The position numbers and the translations under genes were made by a program. The notes under the pieces were generated by a model that worked only from the letters and a program-made list of their open reading frames with translations, had not been told where the DNA came from and made no database searches. This document shows, one piece after another, positions 25,894 to 34,572 of a stretch of DNA of 34,573 nucleotides (the stretch's first letter is position 1; each line of letters begins with the position of its first letter). The stretch is from Acidimicrobiales bacterium. GTDB lineage: Bacteria > Actinomycetota > Acidimicrobiia > Acidimicrobiales > SZUA-35. The stretch spans positions 54,406 to 88,978 of the forward strand of contig JAHDFR010000003.1 of the NCBI GenBank assembly GCA_020628065.1. The letters run 5' to 3'.

Positions 25894-27140
25894 AGCTGGC
25901 TGTGCTCTCCCGTCAACCTCGCTCCTACAGCACGCGGCGTCTAGTGGCCGCCGCTTCCGACCGCGGGCATGAGGTCGACATTCTGGACACTCTGCATCTG
26001 GCCATCGACCTGGCCGGTGGCGAACCGGAAATGTTGTACCGGGGCCGCCCATTGGATGACTACGACGCCGTCATTCCCCGAATTGGGGCGTCCATCACCT
26101 TCTATGGCACTGCTGTGGTTCGCCAGTTGGAGCAGATGGACATTTACACGCCGGTTACGGCTACGGGCATCGCCAACTCCCGAGACAAATTGCGGGCCAC
26201 TCAGCTGTTGAACCGCAACTCAATACCGATTCCCGAGACGATGTTCGTGAAGGACAGTCGAGACATTGCTCAGGCCATTGAGCGGGTCGGCGGCGCCCCG
26301 GTCGTGATCAAGCTGTTGGAAGGAACTCAGGGAATTGGAGTGATTCTGGCTCCCGATGTCACGGTGGCCGAGTCGGTCATCGAGACGCTGACCGTCACCC
26401 AGCAGAACGTACTGATTCAACGGTTCGTCTCTGAGAGTCGTGGCCGCGACATTCGAGCGTTCGTCGTGGGCGATCGGGTGGTGGCCGCCATGAGACGAAT
26501 CAGCAAGGGTGATGAGTTCCGCTCAAACGTTCACCGTGGTGGTCGAACCGAGCCGGTCGAACTCGACGACCGCACCAGCAGGCTGGCGGTGAAGGCGGCC
26601 CGAACCATGGACCTGCACCTCGCCGGAGTGGACATGCTGGAGAGCGATGACGGGCCTCTGGTCATGGAGGTGAACTCCTCACCGGGGTTGGAAGGTATCG
26701 AGGGGGCCACCGATCTCGATTTGGCCGGCGCCGTCATCGAGTACATCGAGAGCCAGGTCACCTTCCCCGACCTGGATATCCGCCAACGGCTGGCCGACGC
26801 CACCGGATACGGGGTCGCTGAAATCTATCTCGGCCCGGGGACGGCAATCATCGGCAGCACAATTCGCGAAGGGCTCCGGGACCGTGATATAACGGCGCTG
26901 ACCCTCATCCGAGGAGACAATGTCGTACCCAATCCCCGCGAAGACCGGATCCTGGAACAGGAGGATCGCCTCCTGTGCTTCGGCAAGCTGACCGAGATGA
27001 AGTACATCATCCCCGCCCGCCGTCGCCGCCGTGCTCGGCCTAAAGCCCAGCCGCTTCCGGCCGACCCACTGCCTGACGATTCACTTCTTGATGGTTCGCC
27101 GACCGGTAACACCGGCGCTTCGGATCAGACTTCCGCATAG
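25890..27140 (+). CDS. rimK: RimK-family ATP-grasp amino-acid ligase with C-terminal RCK_C/TrkA-C-like domain
   Basis: 416 aa; RimK core DAVIPRIGASITFYGTAVVRQLEQMDIYTPVTATGIANSRDKLRATQLL...VVIKLLEGTQGIGVIL...VLIQRFVSESRGRDIRAFVVGDRVVAAMRR...LAGVDMLESDDGPLVMEVNSSPGLEGIE; C-terminal IYLGPGTAIIGSTIREGLRDRDITALTLIRGDNVVPNPREDRILEQEDRLLCFGK resembles RCK_C. Confidence 0.88.
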   Translation: MKLAVLSRQPRSYSTRRLVAAASDRGHEVDILDTLHLAIDLAGGEPEMLYRGRPLDDYDAVIPRIGASITFYGTAVVRQLEQMDIYTPVTATGIANSRDKLRATQLLNRNSIPIPETMFVKDSRDIAQAIERVGGAPVVIKLLEGTQGIGVILAPDVTVAESVIETLTVTQQNVLIQRFVSESRGRDIRAFVVGDRVVAAMRRISKGDEFRSNVHRGGRTEPVELDDRTSRLAVKAARTMDLHLAGVDMLESDDGPLVMEVNSSPGLEGIEGATDLDLAGAVIEYIESQVTFPDLDIRQRLADATGYGVAEIYLGPGTAIIGSTIREGLRDRDITALTLIRGDNVVPNPREDRILEQEDRLLCFGKLTEMKYIIPARRRRRARPKAQPLPADPLPDDSLLDGSPTGNTGASDQTSA

Positions 27141-27176
27141 GCGGGCCGGGATCGGCCCAACCAGGAGCCCAACGTA

Positions 27177-28139
27177 ATGGCCAAAGCCCGCCGGGCGCCG
27201 TTTTCCATAGCCGGTGAGTCCGTTTCGGCCGGTAAACGAGCCCATATCGAACTGCCGACCGCCCGTCTAGTCACGGGCAGCAAAGTGGAGGTTCCCCTTG
27301 TTGTCCTGCATGGGGCAAGCGACGGGCCGACGGCGTGGATCAGCGCCGCCATCCACGGCGACGAGCTGAACGGCATCGAGATAGTCCGCCGGGTCCTGGC
27401 ATCGATCAATATTCGGTCGGTTGCCGGGACGTTGATTGCCGTTCCCATCGTTAACGTTCACGGCTTCAACGCAGGGGAGCGAGCGCTGCCTGATGGCCGA
27501 GATCTCAATCGATCCTTTCCCGGCTCCCCCCGAGGGTCTATGGCATCGCGGATTGCCAACACCTTCATGACCGAGGTCATCAGACGCTGCGACGTTGGTA
27601 TCGATCTGCACACCGGCTCGGGGAACCGAACCAACATGCCTCAAATCCGGGGCCGGTTGAGCGATCCCCGAACCAGAGAACTGGCACAGGTTTTCGGCGC
27701 ACCGGTTACCGTCGACTCGCGGGTTCGGGACGGATCCGTTCGCCAAGTAGCGGCCGAGAACGGGGCAACCGCTTTGTTGTTTGAGGGAGGCGAGGCCAAT
27801 CGGTTTGACGACGAGGCCATTGCCATCGGCACCGAAGGGGTGCTGCGGTGCCTGGCTGATATCGGCATGATCCCGGCAGGGGATCGACTTCCCCCTCCGC
27901 CGACTGTCTTTGTCCGTTCTGCCAAGTGGACAAGAGCATCCCGCAGCGGTGTCCTGCACATGGAGACGGCCTTGGGGAAAGAAGTGGTAGCCGGTGAGGT
28001 CGTGGCCCTCCTGCGCGATGTCTTCGGTCGCAAAGTCCACTCGGTCAAGGCGCGCTCCGATGGCATCGTCATTGGTGCCGCCTGGAGCGCCCTGATTCAT
28101 CAGGGCGAGGGCATCGTCAACATCGCCGAACTTGAGTAG
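27177..28139 (+). CDS. Succinylglutamate desuccinylase/aspartoacylase (AstE/AspA) family metallohydrolase
   Basis: 320 aa; AWISAAIHGDELNGIEIVRRVL, LPDGRDLNRSFPGSPRGSMASRIA, VGIDLHTGSGNRTNMPQIRG. Confidence 0.85.
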   Translation: MAKARRAPFSIAGESVSAGKRAHIELPTARLVTGSKVEVPLVVLHGASDGPTAWISAAIHGDELNGIEIVRRVLASINIRSVAGTLIAVPIVNVHGFNAGERALPDGRDLNRSFPGSPRGSMASRIANTFMTEVIRRCDVGIDLHTGSGNRTNMPQIRGRLSDPRTRELAQVFGAPVTVDSRVRDGSVRQVAAENGATALLFEGGEANRFDDEAIAIGTEGVLRCLADIGMIPAGDRLPPPPTVFVRSAKWTRASRSGVLHMETALGKEVVAGEVVALLRDVFGRKVHSVKARSDGIVIGAAWSALIHQGEGIVNIAELE

Positions 28140-28196
28140 TTCGACGCCATCAAACGGAATACGGTGACGCCCGGCGAAGCTCGGGTTTCGGCCGAA

Positions 28197-29066
28197 CTAG
28201 CCCTGGGTCGTGTCGATGTCAGTGTCGACCGGCGATTCGGGCGACTGTTGATCCGCTGGTGTGTCAGCCGCCGTCTGGTCAGCCGGGGCGGCGCCGTTTG
28301 AGGTGGAAGGAACGTGCTCTACCAGGAAGCTGTGGACCTTTCCCATAGCCACCTTGCGGGCCGGATCGTCCTTCCACTTCTCGATCAAGGTTGCGTTGGA
28401 GGCCGATTCGGTCAACAGTCGGGAGCTGGCAGTGGGGTGGTACAGGTCGTCTCCCTGAAGGGCCAAGATCGGCGTATCACCGCCGAAGACCGACGGCTCG
28501 ACCGAAAAGAACGGTCGGTCGCTGCCGTACATCTTGTGGCGAAGTGCCGGCCAAGCCTCATCGGCGACATCCGGTCGCTTGGGCTTCAGATCGTCGGCCC
28601 ACCGGTCGAACATGTCGAAAAAGGCCTGACGATTGTCGCTGAGCCCGATGGTTTGCATAACGACTGCGGCCGTGACGCGGTGGGGAGCGGTCTCCAACAA
28701 GCTACCTATGTAGGATCCGCCGATACACATGCCGACCACGTGAAAGCGGCCGATGCCCAGGTGGTTCATCAACGCCAGTTGATCTTGGCGGTACGTTTCC
28801 CAGCCGTCATCGACCGTGATTGGCCCAGTGGACCTACCGGCGTTGCGTTGATCCATGGCGATGACACGGAACTTCTCCGACAGTTGCTTCACCGGGTGCC
28901 AGGGCGCGTTCTCCCAAGCTGAAATCGTGGAACGCATACCTCCGGGGGCGATCAGGAGAACCGGATGGCCCGATCCCGACTCCTCGTAGTAGAGGCTGAC
29001 GATTCCCGAGGACGTGAATCGTTGGTAGCTGGGCACAAAGTCATTGTAGATCGCGCCCTTGGACAA
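28197..29066 (-). CDS. Alpha/beta hydrolase with GxCxGG nucleophile elbow
   Basis: 289 aa; LLIAPGGMRSTISAWENAPWHPVKQLSEKFRVIAMDQRNAGRSTGP, HVVGMCIGGSYIGSLL, TPILALQGDDLYHPTASSRLL. Confidence 0.75.
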   Translation of the reverse strand: MSKGAIYNDFVPSYQRFTSSGIVSLYYEESGSGHPVLLIAPGGMRSTISAWENAPWHPVKQLSEKFRVIAMDQRNAGRSTGPITVDDGWETYRQDQLALMNHLGIGRFHVVGMCIGGSYIGSLLETAPHRVTAAVVMQTIGLSDNRQAFFDMFDRWADDLKPKRPDVADEAWPALRHKMYGSDRPFFSVEPSVFGGDTPILALQGDDLYHPTASSRLLTESASNATLIEKWKDDPARKVAMGKVHSFLVEHVPSTSNGAAPADQTAADTPADQQSPESPVDTDIDTTQG

Positions 29067-29301
29067 TTACCTACGCCCACCCCTTCAGTCCGGCAGTGTT
29101 AACGGAACCCTTACTTGACGGGGTCCGGTTCTGGGCATCTCGACAGCAGCGGTGGCGTGACCGTTATGGGCGGCCGGGATGCCGGTCGGGCGGACACCGC
29201 CGGTACGCTGCGGGCCAGCCTTCGTGCTCGGTTGCCCGGGACCGAGGCGTGGGTAAAACTGTCTCGGTCGCAGTGACTGACTCTCGCAGAGGTTTTAGTT
29301 C

Positions 29302-30882
29302 ATGAGTGAAGACGTCGTTGAGACAACGTCAAGCAACGGTTCGAGTGGGCGAACTCGCCGTAGGAGTCGTAGAGCTCGGGGCGAAGTGCAGGGACCGACG
29401 GTGGCTCAGTTGCCTTTTCGTCAACCGGTTCGCTCGGTGCCGCCCACCGAGCTGTTGTCGGCCGATGAGATCGAGTCGATTCACCAGGCCTCACTTCGGG
29501 TTCTTCGCGACACCGGCATCGAGTTCCTCGACGATGAGTCAAAGCGACGGCTGGCCGCCGCCGGCGCCGATGTGGACCCTGACTCGGATCGAGTTCGTTT
29601 CGATCCCGAGATGGTGATGACGTACGTGGCCAAAGCACCGTCGATCTTTCAGTTCCACGCCGTCAACCCGGAACGCAGTCTCACCCTCGGTGGGAACCAT
29701 GTCTGCTTTGGGTCGGTCGCCAGCACGCCCAACGTGTCCGACATCGGGGCCGGCCGACGCACCGGCAACCGGGCTGACCATCAGGGATTGGTGAAGTTGT
29801 GCCAAATGCTCAATCAGATCCACCTTCTGGCCGGCTACCCGGTGGAGCCAACCGATGTGCACGCATCGGTTAGGCACCTGCATGCCACCCATGATCAGTT
29901 GACCCTGGCTGACAAGCCGATTCACGCCTACAGCCTGGGGCGGCAACGAAACCAGGACTGTTTGGAGATGGTTCGTATCGCCCGGGGAATAAGTGACGAA
30001 CAGCTTGACACCGAACCGTCAATCTTTTCGATAATCAACACCTCGTCGCCGCTGCGAATCGACGGCCCGATGTTGCAGGGCATTCTCGAGTTCTCGTCTC
30101 GAAATCAGATCATCGTCATCACCCCGTTCACATTGGCCGGTGCCATGGCTCCGGTGACCGTGGTCGGTGCGCTGGTGCAACAAAACGCCGAGGCGCTGGC
30201 CGGCATCGTGATGACCCAGATTGTACGGTCCGGGGCTCCGGTCATGTACGGCGGATTCACTTCGAATGTCGATATGCGATCAGGGTCGCCGGCGTTCGGA
30301 ACACCGGAATACATGAAGTCGGCCATGATCGGCGGCCAACTGGCCCGTCGCTACAACATCCCCTACCGGTCATCCAACGTGAACGCCGCCAATGCACTCG
30401 ATGCTCAGGCGGCCTACGAGTCGGTCTTCTCTTTGTGGGGTGCCATTGCCGGCGGAGCTCACATGATCATGCATGCCGCCGGTTGGATGGAGGGAGGGCT
30501 ACGGGCGTCGTACGAAAAGATGGTGCTCGACGCCGACTTATTGTCGATGGTGTCGCAGTTCATGACCCCACTTGTGGTCGACGATGATGCCTTGGCCGTC
30601 GATGCAATCGACGAAGTCGGCCCCGGTGGACACTTCTTCGGTGTCGGGCACACCCAGAGCCGCTACCGCGACGCGTTCTATTCGCCCATGATTTCCGACT
30701 GGCGTAACTTCGAATCCTGGACCGAAGCCGGCAGTCCGACGGCTGAAAGCAAAGCCGGTGAGCTGGTGGCAACCTTGCTTGCCGAATACGAAGCTCCGGC
30801 TCTGCCGGATGAGCGAAGGGCGGAACTGGATGACTACGTGGCGAGACGCGTGTCCGAAGGTGGCGTGGCCACCGACTTCTAG
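29302..30882 (+). CDS. Trimethylamine methyltransferase (MttB) family protein, non-pyrrolysine type
   Basis: 526 aa uninterrupted; LSADEIESIHQASLRVLRDTGIEFLDDESKRRLAAAGADVD, ITPFTLAGAMAPVTVVGALVQQNAEALAGIVMTQIVRSGAPVMYGGFTSNVDMRSGSPAFGTPE, GGHFFGVGHTQSRYRDAFYSPMISDWRNFESW. Confidence 0.85.
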   Translation: MSEDVVETTSSNGSSGRTRRRSRRARGEVQGPTVAQLPFRQPVRSVPPTELLSADEIESIHQASLRVLRDTGIEFLDDESKRRLAAAGADVDPDSDRVRFDPEMVMTYVAKAPSIFQFHAVNPERSLTLGGNHVCFGSVASTPNVSDIGAGRRTGNRADHQGLVKLCQMLNQIHLLAGYPVEPTDVHASVRHLHATHDQLTLADKPIHAYSLGRQRNQDCLEMVRIARGISDEQLDTEPSIFSIINTSSPLRIDGPMLQGILEFSSRNQIIVITPFTLAGAMAPVTVVGALVQQNAEALAGIVMTQIVRSGAPVMYGGFTSNVDMRSGSPAFGTPEYMKSAMIGGQLARRYNIPYRSSNVNAANALDAQAAYESVFSLWGAIAGGAHMIMHAAGWMEGGLRASYEKMVLDADLLSMVSQFMTPLVVDDDALAVDAIDEVGPGGHFFGVGHTQSRYRDAFYSPMISDWRNFESWTEAGSPTAESKAGELVATLLAEYEAPALPDERRAELDDYVARRVSEGGVATDF

Positions 30883-30895
30883 TCGTCGCCGGTCT

Positions 30896-31843
30896 GTGAG
30901 GCGGTTGATGTCGTTGTTGGCGTCGACCCTGTTTCTGACTGCTTGCGTTGAGTTGGTGGTGGAGGCACAAGACCTGCAAGCCGACCAGGTGTCCGACCCC
31001 GGTGAGGGGGCACAGGTAGATGACACTGAACCTGTAGGTGACACTGGACCTGCAGATGACACTGCACCTGCCGAGAGCGGTCAGTCCGGCCAGTCCGTAG
31101 GTGGCGAGGCCAACGCCACTGTCAGCCGAATTGTTGACGGTGACTCCATGGAAGCCACCTTGCAACCCGGTGGTGAAGAGGTCGAAGTTCGCCTTGTCGG
31201 TTACAACGCACCGGAGCTGTTCGATGACAACGAGCGAACCTGCAACGGTGACCTGGCCCGCACGGCACTTGAGAAGCTGTTGGCCGGGTCTTCGGAGGTT
31301 GCGCTGGTGGAGGAGGGAACCGATCGTTTTGGTCGGCTCCTGGCTGACGTGGCGCTCGGCCCCGATGCTGCACAGCCCACGGCGGTTGCCGCCCTGATCT
31401 CGTCCGGCGTTGGCTTGGCCACCGGTGATGATGAGAGCAATCGACGCCTTATGATCCAGGCCGCCGATCAGCGGCTTGGGATATGGGGTGATCAGTGCGG
31501 GCAACCTCAGAGCCGGAATCTAGTGGTGGCCGAGACACAGGTCGACCCCGACGGCAACGACCGATACAACCTGGACGACGAGTGGGTCAGAATCGAAAAC
31601 CGCGGGGACGGCGAACTATCGCTTGAAGGGTGGGTGATTCGAGATGACACCACCGGCCACCGATTCCCGTTGTCCGGCACACTGGCGCCCGGAGCCGGTC
31701 TCACAGTACGTAGCGGAGAGGGTGTCGGCGATGGCGAAAACTTCTACCTGGGCGAACGTTTCCCCGTGTGGAGCAATCAATGGGAGACCGTGATTTTGGT
31801 GGATCCTGAGGGTGTAGTGGCCAACTGGGCTTTCGTCGGCTAG
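30896..31843 (+). CDS. Lipoprotein with thermonuclease (SNase) domain and C-terminal lamin-tail (LTD) domain
   Basis: In frame with track ORF 30758..31843; GTG at 30896 or ATG at 30908 gives RRLMSLLASTLFLTAC lipobox. SNase: ATVSRIVDGDSMEATL...VRLVGYNAPELFDDNERTCNGDLARTALEKLL...DRFGRLLADV. LTD-like: DDEWVRIENRGDGELSLEGWVIRDDTTGHRFPLSGTLAPGAGLTV. Confidence 0.78.
   Translation: MRRLMSLLASTLFLTACVELVVEAQDLQADQVSDPGEGAQVDDTEPVGDTGPADDTAPAESGQSGQSVGGEANATVSRIVDGDSMEATLQPGGEEVEVRLVGYNAPELFDDNERTCNGDLARTALEKLLAGSSEVALVEEGTDRFGRLLADVALGPDAAQPTAVAALISSGVGLATGDDESNRRLMIQAADQRLGIWGDQCGQPQSRNLVVAETQVDPDGNDRYNLDDEWVRIENRGDGELSLEGWVIRDDTTGHRFPLSGTLAPGAGLTVRSGEGVGDGENFYLGERFPVWSNQWETVILVDPEGVVANWAFVG
31016..31069 (+). 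repeat. Three tandem 18-bp units in the SNase lipoprotein linker
   Basis: gtagatgacactgaacct / gtaggtgacactggacct / gcagatgacactgcacct, encoding VDDTEP-VGDTGP-ADDTAP. Confidence 0.85.
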
Positions 31844-31920
31844 ACGACGACGCAACCACAGCACGCCGGCAGCCATTGATGTTGGCAAGCGCCGCTGGTG
31901 CTCTCGGGTACGGTTGAGCC

Positions 31921-32730
31921 ATGACGGACTCACCGGTCGAACCTGACACCTATACCCACGGTCACCATGCCAGCGTTCTCCGTTCTCACGCCTGGCGCAC
32001 CGTCGACAACTCGGCCGGCTATCTCCGTGAGCACCTCAAATCGGGTCGCACGGTTCTGGATGTGGGCTGTGGCCCCGGCACCCTGACCGCCGACATCGCC
32101 ACCCGAGTGGCACCCGGCCAGGTCATTGGCATGGACTACGCCGAGACGATCGTGGCCGCCGCTGCCGACCAACACGTGTTGGACGGGCTGTCGTTTGAGG
32201 TTGGCGATGTCTACTCACTTGACTACGCCAGTGACCGCTTTGACATCGTGCACGCTCATCAGGTGCTTCAGCACCTCTCCGACCCGGTCTCCGCCCTGCG
32301 GGAAATGGGAAGAGTGACCGCTCCTGGAGGAGTGGTGGCTGTCCGTGACGCCGACTATCAGGCGATGACCTGGTATCCGGCGATTCCGGCGCTGGAGGAG
32401 TGGATGACCCTCTACCAAGCGGTTGCTCGCCGGAACGACGCCGAGCCTAACGCCGGGCGGCATCTGCTGGCTTGGGCTCGACAGGCTGGATTCGACCGCA
32501 CGGTAGTATCGGCATCAGTGTGGTGTTTCGCTACCGCCGAGGACCGCGCGTGGTGGGGTGGACTGTGGGCGGAACGAATTGTCTCCTCCGCTCTGGCTGT
32601 TCAAGCGGTCGAATACGGACTGGCGTCTGAGCCCGATCTGGGCCGATTATCGCAGGGATGGCAGGAGTGGGCAGCTCATCCCGACGCCTGGTTCGCCGTT
32701 CTGAACGGTGAGCTGATCCTGCCGGTGTAG
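31921..32730 (+). CDS. Class I SAM-dependent methyltransferase (UbiE/type 11-like)
   Basis: 269 aa; VLDVGCGPGTLTADIATRVAPGQVIGMDYAETIV, VGDVYSLDYASDRFDIVHAHQVLQHLSDPVSALREMGRVTAPGGVVAVRD. Confidence 0.88.
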   Translation: MTDSPVEPDTYTHGHHASVLRSHAWRTVDNSAGYLREHLKSGRTVLDVGCGPGTLTADIATRVAPGQVIGMDYAETIVAAAADQHVLDGLSFEVGDVYSLDYASDRFDIVHAHQVLQHLSDPVSALREMGRVTAPGGVVAVRDADYQAMTWYPAIPALEEWMTLYQAVARRNDAEPNAGRHLLAWARQAGFDRTVVSASVWCFATAEDRAWWGGLWAERIVSSALAVQAVEYGLASEPDLGRLSQGWQEWAAHPDAWFAVLNGELILPV

Positions 32731-32789
32731 AGCGGTCTCGGCACTCAGTTCGGCTGGAATTCCGATACCTGTGTTAGCCTTTGGCTGTC

Positions 32790-33629
32790 GTGCAAATATG
32801 TGTCTTTGGTCTTGGCGAAGCCGGATCTTTGATCGCCGCCGAACTTGCCGCTTCGGGATCAACGGTTGTCGCCTTTGATCCGGCCGACGTGCCGACGCCG
32901 GTCGGAGTTCAGCGCGTCCCCCATCCGGCGCTGGCTGTACGTAAAGCTGAAGTTGTCCTGGCACTTACGGCGGCCGCAGATGCCAGGCTGGCCATTGTTC
33001 AGGCCGCTGACGCCATCCCGTCAGATGCCATCTACGCCGACTTTTCAACCGGATCGCCTGAGTTGAAAAGTGAACTGGCCTCGATCGCCCAGAGCAAAGG
33101 TTTCGAGTTCGCCGACGTGGCTTTGGTTGCCATGGTTCCCGGCAATGGGGTGGCCACTGCGGCGTTGGCTTCGGGCATCGGAGCACCACGATTCGCCAGC
33201 GTGTTCAATTCGGTTGGCGGCAAGGTGGAAGCGATCGACGGGCCGGCCGGCACGGCTGCTCGACGCAAACTACTTCGTAGCGTTGCCATGAAAGGTTTTG
33301 CCGCTGTTGCCCAAGAAGCCCTTTCAGCGGCGTCGGCCGCCAGCGACGCCAACTGGTTGGCCGACAACTTGATGGCAGAACTCACATCGGCTGACGGGCC
33401 ATGGCTGCAGCGTCTTCTCGACGGCACCCCCATCCATGCCAAGCGTCGCCTGGCGGAGATGGAGGCCGCAACCGATCTGCTTGCCGGATTGGGCAAGCCA
33501 ACGGTGATGACCAAAGGTACCGTCGAGTCGCTGCGGGCGGTGGTCGCCGATCCTGCCACGGCAGTGACGTTCGCCCCCATTGAACCGCCGGCCGACGCCA
33601 CAAACGGTTCCTCACCTCAAGAGGTCTGA
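32790..33629 (+). CDS. NAD(P)-binding 6-phosphogluconate dehydrogenase/3-hydroxyisobutyrate dehydrogenase-like protein
   Basis: Track ORF starts at TTG 32781; GTG at 32790 gives VQICVFGLGEAGSLIAAELAASGSTVVAFDP (Rossmann GxGxxG), then IYADFSTGSPELKSELASI and a helical C-terminal domain. Confidence 0.75.
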   Translation: MQICVFGLGEAGSLIAAELAASGSTVVAFDPADVPTPVGVQRVPHPALAVRKAEVVLALTAAADARLAIVQAADAIPSDAIYADFSTGSPELKSELASIAQSKGFEFADVALVAMVPGNGVATAALASGIGAPRFASVFNSVGGKVEAIDGPAGTAARRKLLRSVAMKGFAAVAQEALSAASAASDANWLADNLMAELTSADGPWLQRLLDGTPIHAKRRLAEMEAATDLLAGLGKPTVMTKGTVESLRAVVADPATAVTFAPIEPPADATNGSSPQEV

Positions 33630-33706
33630 GAGGCCTGCTCATCAGGCTCCCAGTAGGCTGACCGAACGGGAGCCTCGAAAGGGGAGTCCGGGAAAGGGAG
33701 CACAGT

Positions 33707-34543
33707 ATGGGACGTCATGCCATTAAGACGCCACCTCACCACGCCACCTGGTCGGATTTTCTAGCCACCTGGGTGGAAGCGGACCGTATCGAGGTCTTTG
33801 AATCGGCCTGGAACTGGGACCACTTCTACCCGCTGGCCGAACCTTGGAACGGGCCGAACCTTGAGGGTTGGACGATGTTGGCCGCCATGGCCCAGGCCAC
33901 GTCACGAATCCGCATTGGGTGCATGGTCAACGGTATGCATCACCGCCACCCTTCGGTGACCGCCAACATGATTGCCACGCTCGACCACATCTCCGATGGG
34001 CGATTTGAGTTCGGCATCGGTGCCGGATGGAACGAGATGGAGTCCTCGGCCTACGGGCTTGAGCTGGGTCCGATGCGTGACCGCTCCGACCGGTTGGAAG
34101 AAGGGTTGGAGGTGATCATTTCCTTGCTGACCAAGGCGGTGACCGATCACTCCGGGCGGTTCTTTCAGTTGAACGGGGCCTTCTGTGAGCCGAAGCCCGT
34201 CCAACATCCCTACCCACCAATCGTCGTGGGCGGTAAAGGCCGGGTTCGGACATTGCGAACCACAGCTCGATTTGCTGATCAGTGGGACATGACCTTTCCC
34301 CCGGCCCCCTCCGACTGGCAGGAGCTCAATGAGGTGCTGCTGGGCCATTGCGCCAAGGTCGGGCGTGACCCGTCGGAGATCACCAGAAGTATTCACCTCG
34401 GTTACTCGCCCGACGACGATCCGAAGGCTCTGGCCGATCAGGCCAACTCGTTCTTCGATGTCGGCGTCGACGTTGTGGTGTGGTCGATGCGCGGTCCCAT
34501 TACTCCCGATCGACTCGAACCGTTGGCTGTCGAACTGGCTTAG
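33707..34543 (+). CDS. LLM-class (probably F420-dependent) flavin oxidoreductase
   Basis: 278 aa; VFESAWNWDHFYPLAEPWNGPNLEGWTMLAAMAQATSRIRIGCMVNGMHHRHPSVTANMIATLDHISDGRFEFGIGAGWNEMESSAYG, PPIVVGGKGRVRTLRTTARFADQWD. Confidence 0.85.
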   Translation: MGRHAIKTPPHHATWSDFLATWVEADRIEVFESAWNWDHFYPLAEPWNGPNLEGWTMLAAMAQATSRIRIGCMVNGMHHRHPSVTANMIATLDHISDGRFEFGIGAGWNEMESSAYGLELGPMRDRSDRLEEGLEVIISLLTKAVTDHSGRFFQLNGAFCEPKPVQHPYPPIVVGGKGRVRTLRTTARFADQWDMTFPPAPSDWQELNEVLLGHCAKVGRDPSEITRSIHLGYSPDDDPKALADQANSFFDVGVDVVVWSMRGPITPDRLEPLAVELA

Positions 34544-34572
34544 GCGAACTGGCTTAGGCGAACTGGCTTAGG
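34531..34572. repeat. 14-bp tandem repeat, three perfect copies, at the window edge
   Basis: cgaactggcttagg x3 (34531-34544, 34545-34558, 34559-34572); the first copy contains the stop codon of the LLM oxidoreductase. Confidence 0.95.

Noticed and set aside
29302-30882. Pyrrolysine-containing MttB
   Set aside because: No in-frame UAG in the ORF, UAG is used as an ordinary stop by many neighbouring genes, and no pyl genes are visible.
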